Below, one piece after another: positions 53,928-61,705 of a stretch of 64,000 nt of DNA. The stretch spans positions 1 to 64,000 of the forward strand of contig HF998235.1 in the NCBI GenBank assembly GCA_000433255.1, written 5' to 3'. The stretch comes from Coprobacillus sp. CAG:605 (GTDB taxonomy: Bacteria; Bacillota_I; Bacilli_A; RF39; UBA660). The notes below the pieces were generated by a model. The model did no database searches. It was given only the letters and a program-made list of their open reading frames with translations, and had not been told where the DNA came from. Made by a program: the position numbers and the translations under genes. How positions within the stretch are numbered: the first letter of the stretch is position 1; the number at the start of each line of letters is the position of its first letter.

Positions 53928-54436
53928 AACAACTAAATATCTATTTAAATGATAATGACTTAGTAATATTAGATAAACTTACTAATTACCCTCTAAAATC
54001 TATTCAAAATAGTATGATTATTTCTAAAGAACAATTCTTAGATGAAATAAAAAAGATAAATAAAAAATATAAAATATTTTCCAACTATATTCCTTATAAA
54101 TTAAATATTTATCTAAACAAAAAAGTGTTAGAAGAAGACATTTTATACTATACTTCCATATTTGAAGAATTCTTATTTACTAAGATAAATGTTATATCTA
54201 TTCTTGATGTTTTAGAGTCTAAAAATTACTTAATATCTAACCAAAATTCTAATTATTTAATATATAATAATAAGATATATTCTATTGATTTTACACTATC
54301 TAAAATTTTAATAGATTCTCTAGATTTACAAGTGATTATAATGGGTAATAATCTAAGTATTTCATTATCCAATTCCTATATAGTTGTTAATTACTATAGT
54401 TATCTAAAAGATATCATTCTTTCTATTAAAGCTTAA
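53924..54436 (+). CDS. Unknown protein co-translated with spoIIQ
   Basis: A 170-residue protein I do not recognise. It has no signal or membrane helix and is rich in Leu, Ile, Asn and Lys, with alternating strands and helices: NIYLNDNDLVIL, NYIPYKLNIYLNKKVL, FEEFLFTKINVISILDVL, IIMGNNLSISLS. The middle vaguely recalls actin-like proteins of the MreB/Mbl type, and Bacillus has spoIIID-mbl further along. No nucleotide-binding motif survives, so that is speculation. The ATG overlaps the spoIIQ stop, which makes joint expression in the forespore likely. It ends in a strong terminator. Confidence 0.7.
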   Translation: MKQLNIYLNDNDLVILDKLTNYPLKSIQNSMIISKEQFLDEIKKINKKYKIFSNYIPYKLNIYLNKKVLEEDILYYTSIFEEFLFTKINVISILDVLESKNYLISNQNSNYLIYNNKIYSIDFTLSKILIDSLDLQVIIMGNNLSISLSNSYIVVNYYSYLKDIILSIKA

Positions 54437-54456
54437 ACTTATTATTTAAGCTTTTA
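54428..54456 (+). terminator. Intrinsic terminator of the spoIID-spoIIQ unit
   Basis: AAAGCTTAAA/TTTAAGCTTT stem (54428-54437 with 54445-54454). The stop codon is part of the stem. Confidence 0.82.
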
Positions 54457-54574
54457 TTAAATTATAATGTAAAATCTGAGTAATAAATGATATCAAAATT
54501 ATTGCATTATTAATTTAAATGGGGTAGAATTGTATGTAGAGGCTAATTTTAAATAATATATCAAACTTAAAAAA

Positions 54575-55288
54575 ATGGATTATATAATTGTAGATTCTGA
54601 TATCGAAGCTATTGCATCAATAAAAAGTATTATAAACAAGGCGATTTTCAAGTATAACTTTGCTTATGAAATTAAAACCTTTACTGAATATTGCCAAGGA
54701 TTACAAGAAGAGATTGACGATTTGTCCAAAATTAAAATCTTCATTCTTGCAATTGATTTACGTACTGATATTGACGGTATTCAAATTGCTCAACAAATTA
54801 GAGCTAAAGATTTAGACAATTATATCATTTTTGTAACTAATCATGTAGCAATGTTTGAAACTGTTCATCGCTCTATTCATAATATTTATGATTTCATCGA
54901 AAAATTTAACAATATGAGCAGTAGATTAACTAAAGATTTACAAGTATTAACTAAGTACAATCAAGATAATAAACTATTTAAATATAAAAGTCGCAATACT
55001 GACATTAAAATATTATTAAAATCAATAAATTATATCTATCGTGATACCTACGGCCGCCATGTCATAATTGTAACTGATAAAAATAATTTTGTTGTTCCCA
55101 TAACTCTTTGTGCAATAAAAAGCAAATTAGATGATAGATTTATTCAAGTTCATCGTTCTTGCATTGTAAATCGCTCTAATATTTCCGTTATCGATTGGAG
55201 TAAAGGTTACTTTACTTTAAACAATGGTCAAACCATAGATAGGGTATCTAAAAAATATCGCCCTAATAGTTCTAAGGTTTCTAACTAA
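54575..55288 (+). CDS. LytTR-type response regulator (AgrA-like)
   Basis: A 237-residue regulator with a receiver domain, whose probable phospho-acceptor Asp lies in FILAIDLRTDIDGIQIA (about residue 60), and a C-terminal LytTR DNA-binding domain (YIYRDTYGRHVIIVT, FIQVHRSCIVNRSNI). No histidine kinase is adjacent, so it is an orphan here. No Shine-Dalgarno is visible. TTGTAT (54530) and TAATAT (54554) with an 18-base spacer would put the transcript start only about 10 bases from the ATG, so the mRNA may be nearly leaderless. Confidence 0.88.
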   Translation: MDYIIVDSDIEAIASIKSIINKAIFKYNFAYEIKTFTEYCQGLQEEIDDLSKIKIFILAIDLRTDIDGIQIAQQIRAKDLDNYIIFVTNHVAMFETVHRSIHNIYDFIEKFNNMSSRLTKDLQVLTKYNQDNKLFKYKSRNTDIKILLKSINYIYRDTYGRHVIIVTDKNNFVVPITLCAIKSKLDDRFIQVHRSCIVNRSNISVIDWSKGYFTLNNGQTIDRVSKKYRPNSSKVSN

Positions 55289-55315
55289 CTTTACTATTTT
55301 TGATATTTTAAAGGT

Positions 55316-55344
55316 AAGATGACTTAAGAAAGTTGTCTTTTTTT
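55316..55344 (+). terminator. Intrinsic terminator after the LytTR regulator
   Basis: AAGATGAC pairs with GTTGTCTT through two wobble pairs, followed by a T-run. Confidence 0.65.
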
Positions 55345-55540
55345 AATTATCACAAAACTTGTCTAAAAAGTCCGTTTTTTTGCTCAAAATGTATCTTTTT
55401 TAAATTATTATTATAAAAAAATATAATTTTAATAAGAAAAATGATACTTTAAGACAAGAAATGAAAAAAATGCCATATTTTATGATATTCTTAATTTGCA
55501 AGTGAGGGATACTTGCTAGAAAAAAGGAAGGAGAATTAGT
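55345..55540 (+). promoter_or_regulatory. Long AT-rich leader of the cold-shock gene
   Basis: About 195 bases with no coding frame precede the csp gene. A hairpin GCAAGT/ACTTGC (about 55498-55516) lies just before GGAAGGAG. Long structured leaders are typical of cold-shock genes, but no specific element is recognised. Confidence 0.45.
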
Positions 55541-55756
55541 GTGAGAAGTAGAGTTAAATGGTTTAATAATGAGAAAGGGTATGGGTTCATCGAATATAAT
55601 ACAAACGAAGATATCTTTGTTCATTATTCAGCTATCTTGAAAAGAGGTTTTAAAACATTGAAAGAAAATCAATTAGTTGATTTTACATTAATAGAAACAG
55701 ATAAAGGCCTACAAGCTCAAGATGTAAAAGAAGTTGAAGTGACTGCGGTTAGCTAG
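55541..55756 (+). CDS. Cold-shock domain protein
   Basis: A 71-residue OB-fold protein that binds single-stranded RNA and DNA. RNP1 reads KGYGFIEY (about 13-20) and RNP2 DIFVHYS (about 25-31). The opening VKWFNNEKGYGF is standard for CspA/CspB. The start is GTG with GGAAGGAG nine bases ahead. It lies between a LytTR regulator and hpf. Confidence 0.95.
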   Translation: MRSRVKWFNNEKGYGFIEYNTNEDIFVHYSAILKRGFKTLKENQLVDFTLIETDKGLQAQDVKEVEVTAVS

Positions 55757-55813
55757 TCATTTTCATTTGCAAGAAAATATATTATTTGCTACAATATAAT
55801 TGGGAGGGATAAT

Positions 55814-56344
55814 ATGAAATTAAATATCCGCGGTGATAAATTGGAAATCACCAAATCAATCAAAAAATATGTTGAGGAGAAATTAGCTAGACTTGATCGT
55901 TACTTTGAAAATCCCAATAATATTGAAGCATTAGTATTCATCAAAGTAAAGGGACCTAATCAAACTGTTGAAGTAACTATCCCAACTAAGGGAATTACTT
56001 TAAGAAGAGAAGAGACAACTGAAGATTTATATTCTTCGATTGACTTAGTTTTAGACAAATTAGAACGCCAAATTAGAAAGAACAAAACTAAATTAGAAAA
56101 GAAATCTAAATTAGCACCAAACTTTGAAATGCTATTAGATTTTGAACCAGTAAATGAGCCAGACGAATCTTCCATTGTAAAAAGAAAAGTAGTTGATTCC
56201 AAACCAATGAGTGAAGAAGAAGCTATCTTACAATTAGAACTATTAAATCATGACTTCTTTGTTTTTAAAAACATAAATGAAGAATGTACATCAGTTCTAT
56301 ATCGTCGTAAGGCGGGAAATTACGGTATAATTAATATTAAATAA
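55814..56344 (+). CDS. hpf: Ribosome hibernation promoting factor, long form
   Basis: Long HPF dimerises 70S ribosomes into inactive 100S particles in stationary phase. The 176-residue protein has the N-terminal S30AE domain (LNIRGDKLEITKSIKKYVEEKL, key part LEITKSIKKYVE) and the C-terminal dimerisation domain (VVDSKPMSEEEAILQLELL, then FFVFKN and VLYRRKAGNYGII). GGGAGG precedes the ATG. In many Bacillota hpf is followed by secA; here secA is at the other end of the window. Confidence 0.96.
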   Translation: MKLNIRGDKLEITKSIKKYVEEKLARLDRYFENPNNIEALVFIKVKGPNQTVEVTIPTKGITLRREETTEDLYSSIDLVLDKLERQIRKNKTKLEKKSKLAPNFEMLLDFEPVNEPDESSIVKRKVVDSKPMSEEEAILQLELLNHDFFVFKNINEECTSVLYRRKAGNYGIINIK

Positions 56345-56355
56345 ATTAAAATAAG

Positions 56356-56377
56356 CACTCATTATTTGAGTGTTTTT
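56356..56377 (+). terminator. Intrinsic terminator of hpf
   Basis: CACTCA/TGAGTG stem (56356-56361 with 56367-56372), 5-nt loop, T-run. Confidence 0.85.
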
Positions 56378-56388
56378 CTAAGAGTAAC

Positions 56389-56751
56389 ATGAATTACGAA
56401 TTAATTTTACATAAATTACAACTATCTAAATTTCGTTCTAGTTTTCATCTAAATAAGAACATGCAAGACTACGTCAAAACTAAAGGCCTACCTAAAATAA
56501 CTAACGATGCCTATGAGTTAATAACCAAACGTCTAGCCCCTAAAGTTATTCTAAATGACGGCCGTCAAACTCCCATGAAATCTAATTCCCATCCGGTTTT
56601 TATCGCACAACACGCCTGTGCATGCTGTTGTCGTAGTTGCTTATATAAATGGCACCATATTCCTATGAACAAAGAACTATCTAAAGAAGAAATTGACTAT
56701 ATAGTAGGTCTATTAATAGCCTGGATAAAAAAAGAAACTAAAATCTCTTAA
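56389..56751 (+). CDS. DUF4186 family protein
   Basis: A 120-residue protein matching DUF4186 in pattern: SKFRSSFHLNKNM near the start, NDGRQTPMKSNSHPVF in the middle, and the Cys-rich QHACACCCRSCLYKWHHIP (about 72-90), probably a metal site. Function is unknown. The Shine-Dalgarno is weak. Its end overlaps the convergent unknown gene by 14 bases. Confidence 0.82.
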   Translation: MNYELILHKLQLSKFRSSFHLNKNMQDYVKTKGLPKITNDAYELITKRLAPKVILNDGRQTPMKSNSHPVFIAQHACACCCRSCLYKWHHIPMNKELSKEEIDYIVGLLIAWIKKETKIS

Positions 56752-57145
56752 TCAAAGTTTTTTTAGCTTCTTTTCTTTTTCTAATAACATCGTTAACAAC
56801 GTCTAATGCTTCTAAACTAATTTTACCTTTACTAGTTTTTAAAGAGTCACGCATATCAGTTAACAATTTTAAATCATAATAATCTAAATAAGATGTATCT
56901 TCCATTAAACTTATATCTCTTTTTAACTTATGAACATTTATCTTAATTAAAAGCGATAAGACTTGGTTTAATCTAGCCGCCTCAACATACCTGTTAAAAA
57001 CTAAACTATCTATTCTCAATCTTAAGATATCACTATAATTCATATTCTTTAAACCTAAATACAAATCTTCAATCTTATAGCGATTACTCGCAATACAATC
57101 TAAAATCTCTTTACTACTCATTTCCTTATTATTAAAAATATACAT
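56738..57145 (-). CDS. Unknown helical protein
   Basis: A 135-residue, almost wholly helical protein that I do not recognise. It has no signal peptide, membrane segment or Cys cluster. Charged helices include RYKIEDLYLGLKNM, VEAARLNQVLSLLIKIN and ALDVVNDVIRKRKEAKK. AAAGGATGAT lies ahead of the ATG, which supports a real gene. It runs against replication and converges with the DUF4186 gene. Confidence 0.7.
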   Translation of the reverse strand: MYIFNNKEMSSKEILDCIASNRYKIEDLYLGLKNMNYSDILRLRIDSLVFNRYVEAARLNQVLSLLIKINVHKLKRDISLMEDTSYLDYYDLKLLTDMRDSLKTSKGKISLEALDVVNDVIRKRKEAKKTLIKRF

Positions 57146-57279
57146 CTAATCATCCTTTCATTAAGTTTGGTTATTATATTATATATTCTACTCAAAGTCA
57201 AATACTTCGACAAATATTCCAATTTTCATTAGAAATTTTTCTAAATATGCATTATAATAAAAAGTAGTAGGTGATAAAT

Positions 57280-57753
57280 ATGTTTAAAGTTAATGATTAT
57301 GTTATTTATAAACGCGATGTTTGTATTATACTCGAAGAAAAAATAATTTCCAACTACGAGTATTTTGTCTTGCAATCAACTATTGACGATTCTTTAAAAA
57401 TCAATATTCCTAAAAATATGAGTTCTAAACTTCTAAGACATTTAAATACTAAAAAAGATATTGAAAAATTAATAAGTAAAATTAAAACTATTCCTCTTTT
57501 AGATGTTAATTCTAAAAATATTGAAGAAGATTATAAAAGATGTCTTCGTGACGAAACCCTAGAAAGTCTTATTGCTATTATTAAAACTAGTTATTTTCGT
57601 AACCAAAGCCGTCTTGCCCATAACAAAAAAATGACTGATAAAGACAAATATTATTATGAATTAGCTGAAAAATTTTTATATAACGAAATAGCATATATCT
57701 ATAATACTACTTATGAAGATGCTAAAAAGTATGTTTTAGACAAATTAAATTAG
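57280..57753 (+). CDS. CarD/CdnL-type RNA-polymerase-binding protein
   Basis: CarD-family proteins bind the RNA polymerase beta subunit and stabilise open complexes. The 157-residue product begins FKVNDYVIYKRDVCIILEE, the CarD/TRCF-RID barrel. A segment NIPKNMSSKLLRHL and a helical C-terminal domain (YELAEKFLYNEIAYIY, about 125-140) follow, as in CdnL. The ATG at 57280 has AGGTGAT four bases ahead. The gene is followed by a hairpin made of two DnaA-box sequences. Confidence 0.82.
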   Translation: MFKVNDYVIYKRDVCIILEEKIISNYEYFVLQSTIDDSLKINIPKNMSSKLLRHLNTKKDIEKLISKIKTIPLLDVNSKNIEEDYKRCLRDETLESLIAIIKTSYFRNQSRLAHNKKMTDKDKYYYELAEKFLYNEIAYIYNTTYEDAKKYVLDKLN

Positions 57754-57755
57754 CT

Positions 57756-57787
57756 TGTGGATAAAATTAAAGTTATCCACATTTTTT
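57756..57787 (+). terminator. Terminator-like hairpin built from inverted DnaA boxes
   Basis: TGTGGATAA (57756) and TTATCCACA (57773) pair across an 8-base spacer and are followed by six T residues. The 26 bases of boxes and spacer match the element at 29730-29755 with one difference. Confidence 0.75.
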
Positions 57788-57830
57788 AATATTTAACTTC
57801 CCTGGTTCATATGATTAAATGGGTGTCGAT

Positions 57831-60341
57831 ATGAACGGATTAACAAAACAAGAAGTAGTACAAAGCCGTAAAAAGTATGGCTCAAATACCTTAACTAAAA
57901 TAAAACCTAAATCTTTATTTCAACTTATACTAGAGTCCTTTAGCGACCCAATAATTAAAATTCTTCTCATTGTTTTAGCTATTAAAATAGTTTTTCTTTT
58001 TCGTGATTTTGACTTTTTTGAAACCATTGGAATACTAATCGCCATCGTTCTAGCCTCAGTAATCGGTGCTATCTCAGAGTACGCCTCGGAAGAAGCTTTC
58101 AAAAACTTAGAAGATGCCGCTAAAAACAACTATACAACTGTTCTTCGAGACAAAAAAATTTCTAAAATATTAAGCACTGACTTAGTAGTAGGGGATATTG
58201 TTATTCTTTATAGTGGAGAAGCCATTCCTGCAGATGGTATAATTATTTCTGGTACCATAGCGGTTAATGAGTCCTCAATCAATGGCGAAGCCAAAGAAAA
58301 GCATAAAAAAGTCAATGACAAAGTATTTTCTTCCACCATTATTTACGATGGTGAAGCTAGAATGTGCATTACTGCTGTAGGGGATTCTACTTTAATTGGT
58401 TCATTAGCTAAAGATATTCAAACCCAAGACACAACAAGCCCCCTAAAAGACCGTCTAACATCTTTAGCCAAAATAATTGCTTTAATTGGCTATATTGGGG
58501 CCATTTTAGTCGCTATAATCTATCTTGTTACCTCTAAAGATTATAGTATAAATAATATTTTATATGCTCTAACACTAAGTGTCACCGTCATAGTTGTAAC
58601 AGTCCCAGAAGGCTTACCAATGATGATTACCTTGGTTTTATCTTCTAATATGAAAAAAATGCTTAAGGAAAATGTCTTAGTTCGTAAACTAGTAGGCATC
58701 GAAACTAGTGGTAATATTACTTGCTTGCTAACAGATAAAACCGGTACCTTAACTGAAGGTATTCTAAAAGTATCAAGTATAGTAACACCAAGTTCTAACA
58801 AAGTTACAAATTTATCTAATTTAAATCAAACACTAAAAACTGAAATCACTAACAACTTATATTACAACAACTCCAGTAGTTATGATACCTCTGGTCAAAT
58901 AATTGGTGGTAATGCCACTGACAAAGCCATCTTACAATTCATAAAAAAGCCCATAACTAATCACCAAATCACTAACAAAATTCTTTTTAACAGCGATCTA
59001 AAATACAGTGCTGTAACTTTAGATAACAATATTACTTACCTTAAAGGTGCTAAAGAAGTCCTTCTAGATAAATGTATTTACTATATTAACGAAGTTGGCG
59101 AAAAAAAGATAATTACTAAGAAAGAAGCTATCTCCAAAGAAATCGAAAATATCTCGGCAACTGGAGTTCGCATTATTCTTTTAGCTATGAGTAAGGACTA
59201 TGACCCTACTAAATCAAATCTAACTTACTTAGGTTATCTTATTATCAAAGATAATATTAGATCAAATGCTACATCATCTGTTAATACACTTCACCAAGCA
59301 GGTATCAATGTTATCATGATTACAGGTGATAATATAAATACAGCTATTTCTATCGCTAAAGAAACCAACATTATAACATCTAAATCAGATCTGGCTCTAA
59401 CTTCTTTAGAATTTAATAAACTAAGTAATGAAGAAATAATTAAGATCTATCCTCATTTAAAAGTAATTGCCAGAGCACTTCCTAACGATAAAAGTAGGCT
59501 AGTAAAAATATTAAAAGAAAACAACCAAATTGTCGGTATGACTGGTGATGGTATTAACGATGCAGGGGCTTTAAAACTTGCTAATGTTGGTTTTGCCATG
59601 GGTTCTGGTACCGAAGTAAGCAAAGAAGCTGCCGATATAATAATTTTAGATAATAACATCAAATCCATAACCAAAGCCGTTCTTTTCGGACGTACCATCT
59701 TTAAAAGCATAAGAAAATTCATAATATTCCAACTAACTGTTAATATATGTGCCATGATAATGGCCATTATTGGCCCTATCTTAAAACTAGGTACTCCTGT
59801 AACAGTCATTCAAATGCTATGGATAAATATGATTATGGATACCCTAGCTGGTATTGCCTTTGCTCACGAACCACCTCTTAAAGAGTACATGACCCAGCCA
59901 CCAAAGACTAAAAACGAACCCATTATAAATCGTCTTATGTTTAATCAAATAATAATAACTGGGTTATATTCCTCACTTCTAGGTATTCTCTTCTTAAAAC
60001 TTCCTATAGTTTATAAAGTTATTCGCTATAGTACCGACGATCGTTACCTTCTAACCGCTTACTTTGCTTTATTTATTTTTATTGGTATATTTAACGCCCT
60101 AAATGCCCGAAGCCCTAGACTTAATGTTTTTGCTAATCTTACTAAAAATATTCCATTCATTATTATCTTTGGTCTTATTATTATCATTCAAATTTATCTT
60201 ATCTACTTTGGTGGTTCCCTTTTTAGAACATATGGCCTAACCTTAAAAGAACTAATATTTACCATAACAATCGCTCTAAGCGTAATTCCCTTTGATATCC
60301 TAAGAAAACTAAAAGTTAAAGATCGTTTTAAAACCCACTAA
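57831..60341 (+). CDS. Calcium-transporting P-type ATPase (PMCA/SERCA-like)
   Basis: A 836-residue type II P-ATPase, likely exporting Ca2+. It has the cation-transporter N-terminal domain (GLTKQEVVQSRKKYG), about ten membrane helices, and the PEGLP motif in helix 4. Further motifs are the phosphorylation site LTDKTGTLTEG (Asp about 302), MITGDN, and MTGDGINDAGAL. The actuator loop reads INGEAKE where most have TGES; the Glu is kept. The ATG at 57831 has GGGTG upstream. It is a single-gene unit. Confidence 0.93.
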   Translation: MNGLTKQEVVQSRKKYGSNTLTKIKPKSLFQLILESFSDPIIKILLIVLAIKIVFLFRDFDFFETIGILIAIVLASVIGAISEYASEEAFKNLEDAAKNNYTTVLRDKKISKILSTDLVVGDIVILYSGEAIPADGIIISGTIAVNESSINGEAKEKHKKVNDKVFSSTIIYDGEARMCITAVGDSTLIGSLAKDIQTQDTTSPLKDRLTSLAKIIALIGYIGAILVAIIYLVTSKDYSINNILYALTLSVTVIVVTVPEGLPMMITLVLSSNMKKMLKENVLVRKLVGIETSGNITCLLTDKTGTLTEGILKVSSIVTPSSNKVTNLSNLNQTLKTEITNNLYYNNSSSYDTSGQIIGGNATDKAILQFIKKPITNHQITNKILFNSDLKYSAVTLDNNITYLKGAKEVLLDKCIYYINEVGEKKIITKKEAISKEIENISATGVRIILLAMSKDYDPTKSNLTYLGYLIIKDNIRSNATSSVNTLHQAGINVIMITGDNINTAISIAKETNIITSKSDLALTSLEFNKLSNEEIIKIYPHLKVIARALPNDKSRLVKILKENNQIVGMTGDGINDAGALKLANVGFAMGSGTEVSKEAADIIILDNNIKSITKAVLFGRTIFKSIRKFIIFQLTVNICAMIMAIIGPILKLGTPVTVIQMLWINMIMDTLAGIAFAHEPPLKEYMTQPPKTKNEPIINRLMFNQIIITGLYSSLLGILFLKLPIVYKVIRYSTDDRYLLTAYFALFIFIGIFNALNARSPRLNVFANLTKNIPFIIIFGLIIIIQIYLIYFGGSLFRTYGLTLKELIFTITIALSVIPFDILRKLKVKDRFKTH

Positions 60342-60408
60342 TACTTTTTTCTATTTAAATTTTTTTGAACTTATGATACCATATTTATAGATAGAAAGAT
60401 GTGGTACT

Positions 60409-61128
60409 ATGAATAAAAAAGGTTTTGTATTTGTCGAAACAATTATCGTTGTAACTGTTCTTGCTAGTTCTCTATTAATGGTATATGCAACCTTTACTAC
60501 CATATTATCTAGTGAAAAACGTCGCGTTATGTTTGACGACCCAGCTTATATCTACCGTACTTACTACTTAGAAAATTTCTTAGTATCCTTAAATATGGAT
60601 CAATATGTTTCTAAGTACTTAAGTAAAACTGATACTACTAAGCAAAAAATAATCGAACTTGATTGTGGTGATATTTCTTTATATAACGCTGTTAATGCTG
60701 AAGCTGAACTTAACGGTGGTGAATTAAAAAAACGTATTTTTTGCGAAGATGCCATTAAAAGTACCAATAATAAACTAAACGTTAAACATATCTTCATAAC
60801 CTTCTATGATATAACCGACTTTAAATCGTGCACAACAAAAACTGGTAAAATATCTAACAATGCCACTTGTAAAGAATATCGTGATGCCCTAAAAAATATC
60901 AATGTTAATATGATTTATTATATAAGAACTTTAACTGGTACCGGCCAAGGCTACCGCATCATTGTAGAATATGAAGAAACAGAGTTAGATAAATCCAATG
61001 CTAAAAGTCCTGTAAACGGCAATTGTGGAACAAATTATCAAATTGATGGTAACAAGTGTTATCGTAAAATAACCAAAAACTATTTCAATAATGTAATAAT
61101 GGTACCAAGAGGTGATATTAGTGAATAA
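60409..61128 (+). CDS. Prepilin-like protein with type IV pilin N-terminus
   Basis: A 239-residue protein starting MNKKGFVFVETIIVVTVLA. This has the type III signal: basic residues, Gly, Phe and a Glu at +5, followed by a hydrophobic helix, so a prepilin peptidase should cleave after Gly5. The remainder is a secreted globular part with about eight Cys, probably in disulphides (CGDISLY, CEDAIK, SCTTKTG, NGNCGTNYQIDGNKCY). It overlaps the next pseudopilin gene by eight bases. Competence pseudopili (ComG type) or a surface filament are possible roles. No assembly ATPase is in the window. Confidence 0.82.
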   Translation: MNKKGFVFVETIIVVTVLASSLLMVYATFTTILSSEKRRVMFDDPAYIYRTYYLENFLVSLNMDQYVSKYLSKTDTTKQKIIELDCGDISLYNAVNAEAELNGGELKKRIFCEDAIKSTNNKLNVKHIFITFYDITDFKSCTTKTGKISNNATCKEYRDALKNINVNMIYYIRTLTGTGQGYRIIVEYEETELDKSNAKSPVNGNCGTNYQIDGNKCYRKITKNYFNNVIMVPRGDISE

Positions 61129-61705
61129 AAAAGGTTTAACTTTAGTTGAGCTAATCTTTAGCTTAGCTCTTATATCTATAATAATGGTATTTATCTTTAA
61201 TCTATTAGGTGATTTAAAAACCGAGGACTCATTAAGTAAAACAAGAAGTGAAGACAGCTTAACCCGTTCAACAGTCATAAATCTAATTCAAAATGATTTT
61301 ATTAAACTTGGCCTTTATAGATGGTCTTCTTGTAATCAAAGTGGTTCCTTAATATGCATAAGTTTCACTTTCAAAGATAATACAACCAAAAATCTCCATG
61401 TTTACGAAGATTTTATTGCCTATGGTGCTCCTGGAATGATGGAAAAATGGACTCTTCAAGGAGGAAAGTTCACCCTAGACAACTTCTCATATTGCTTTAA
61501 AACAACAATTGAAAATCCCAAAGATAGATTTGATACAGCAAGTCCTAACTATTACTTAAAAATATTTATTCCTGTAACCCACGACGTAAAATCTAAGCGT
61601 AAATATGATTTTGAAATAATGAGTATGGGAAAAATGACTGATATTTATGCTTCAAACCCTAATTCATTAACCTTTAATGGTCAAACTAAAGACAATGTCT
61701 GCTAA
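61121..61705 (+). CDS. Second prepilin-like protein
   Basis: A 194-residue protein starting with NKKGLTLVELIFSLALIS, a classic type IV pilin signal (cleavage after Gly, Glu at +5). It resembles minor pseudopilins such as ComGF/GspJ in size. A globular part with Cys in RWSSCNQSGSLICISF follows. The start is GTG at 61121, four bases after GGTGAT, inside the end of the upstream prepilin gene, so the two are co-translated. A ComK homologue at 29 kb makes a competence role plausible but unproven. Confidence 0.82.
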   Translation: MNKKGLTLVELIFSLALISIIMVFIFNLLGDLKTEDSLSKTRSEDSLTRSTVINLIQNDFIKLGLYRWSSCNQSGSLICISFTFKDNTTKNLHVYEDFIAYGAPGMMEKWTLQGGKFTLDNFSYCFKTTIENPKDRFDTASPNYYLKIFIPVTHDVKSKRKYDFEIMSMGKMTDIYASNPNSLTFNGQTKDNVC

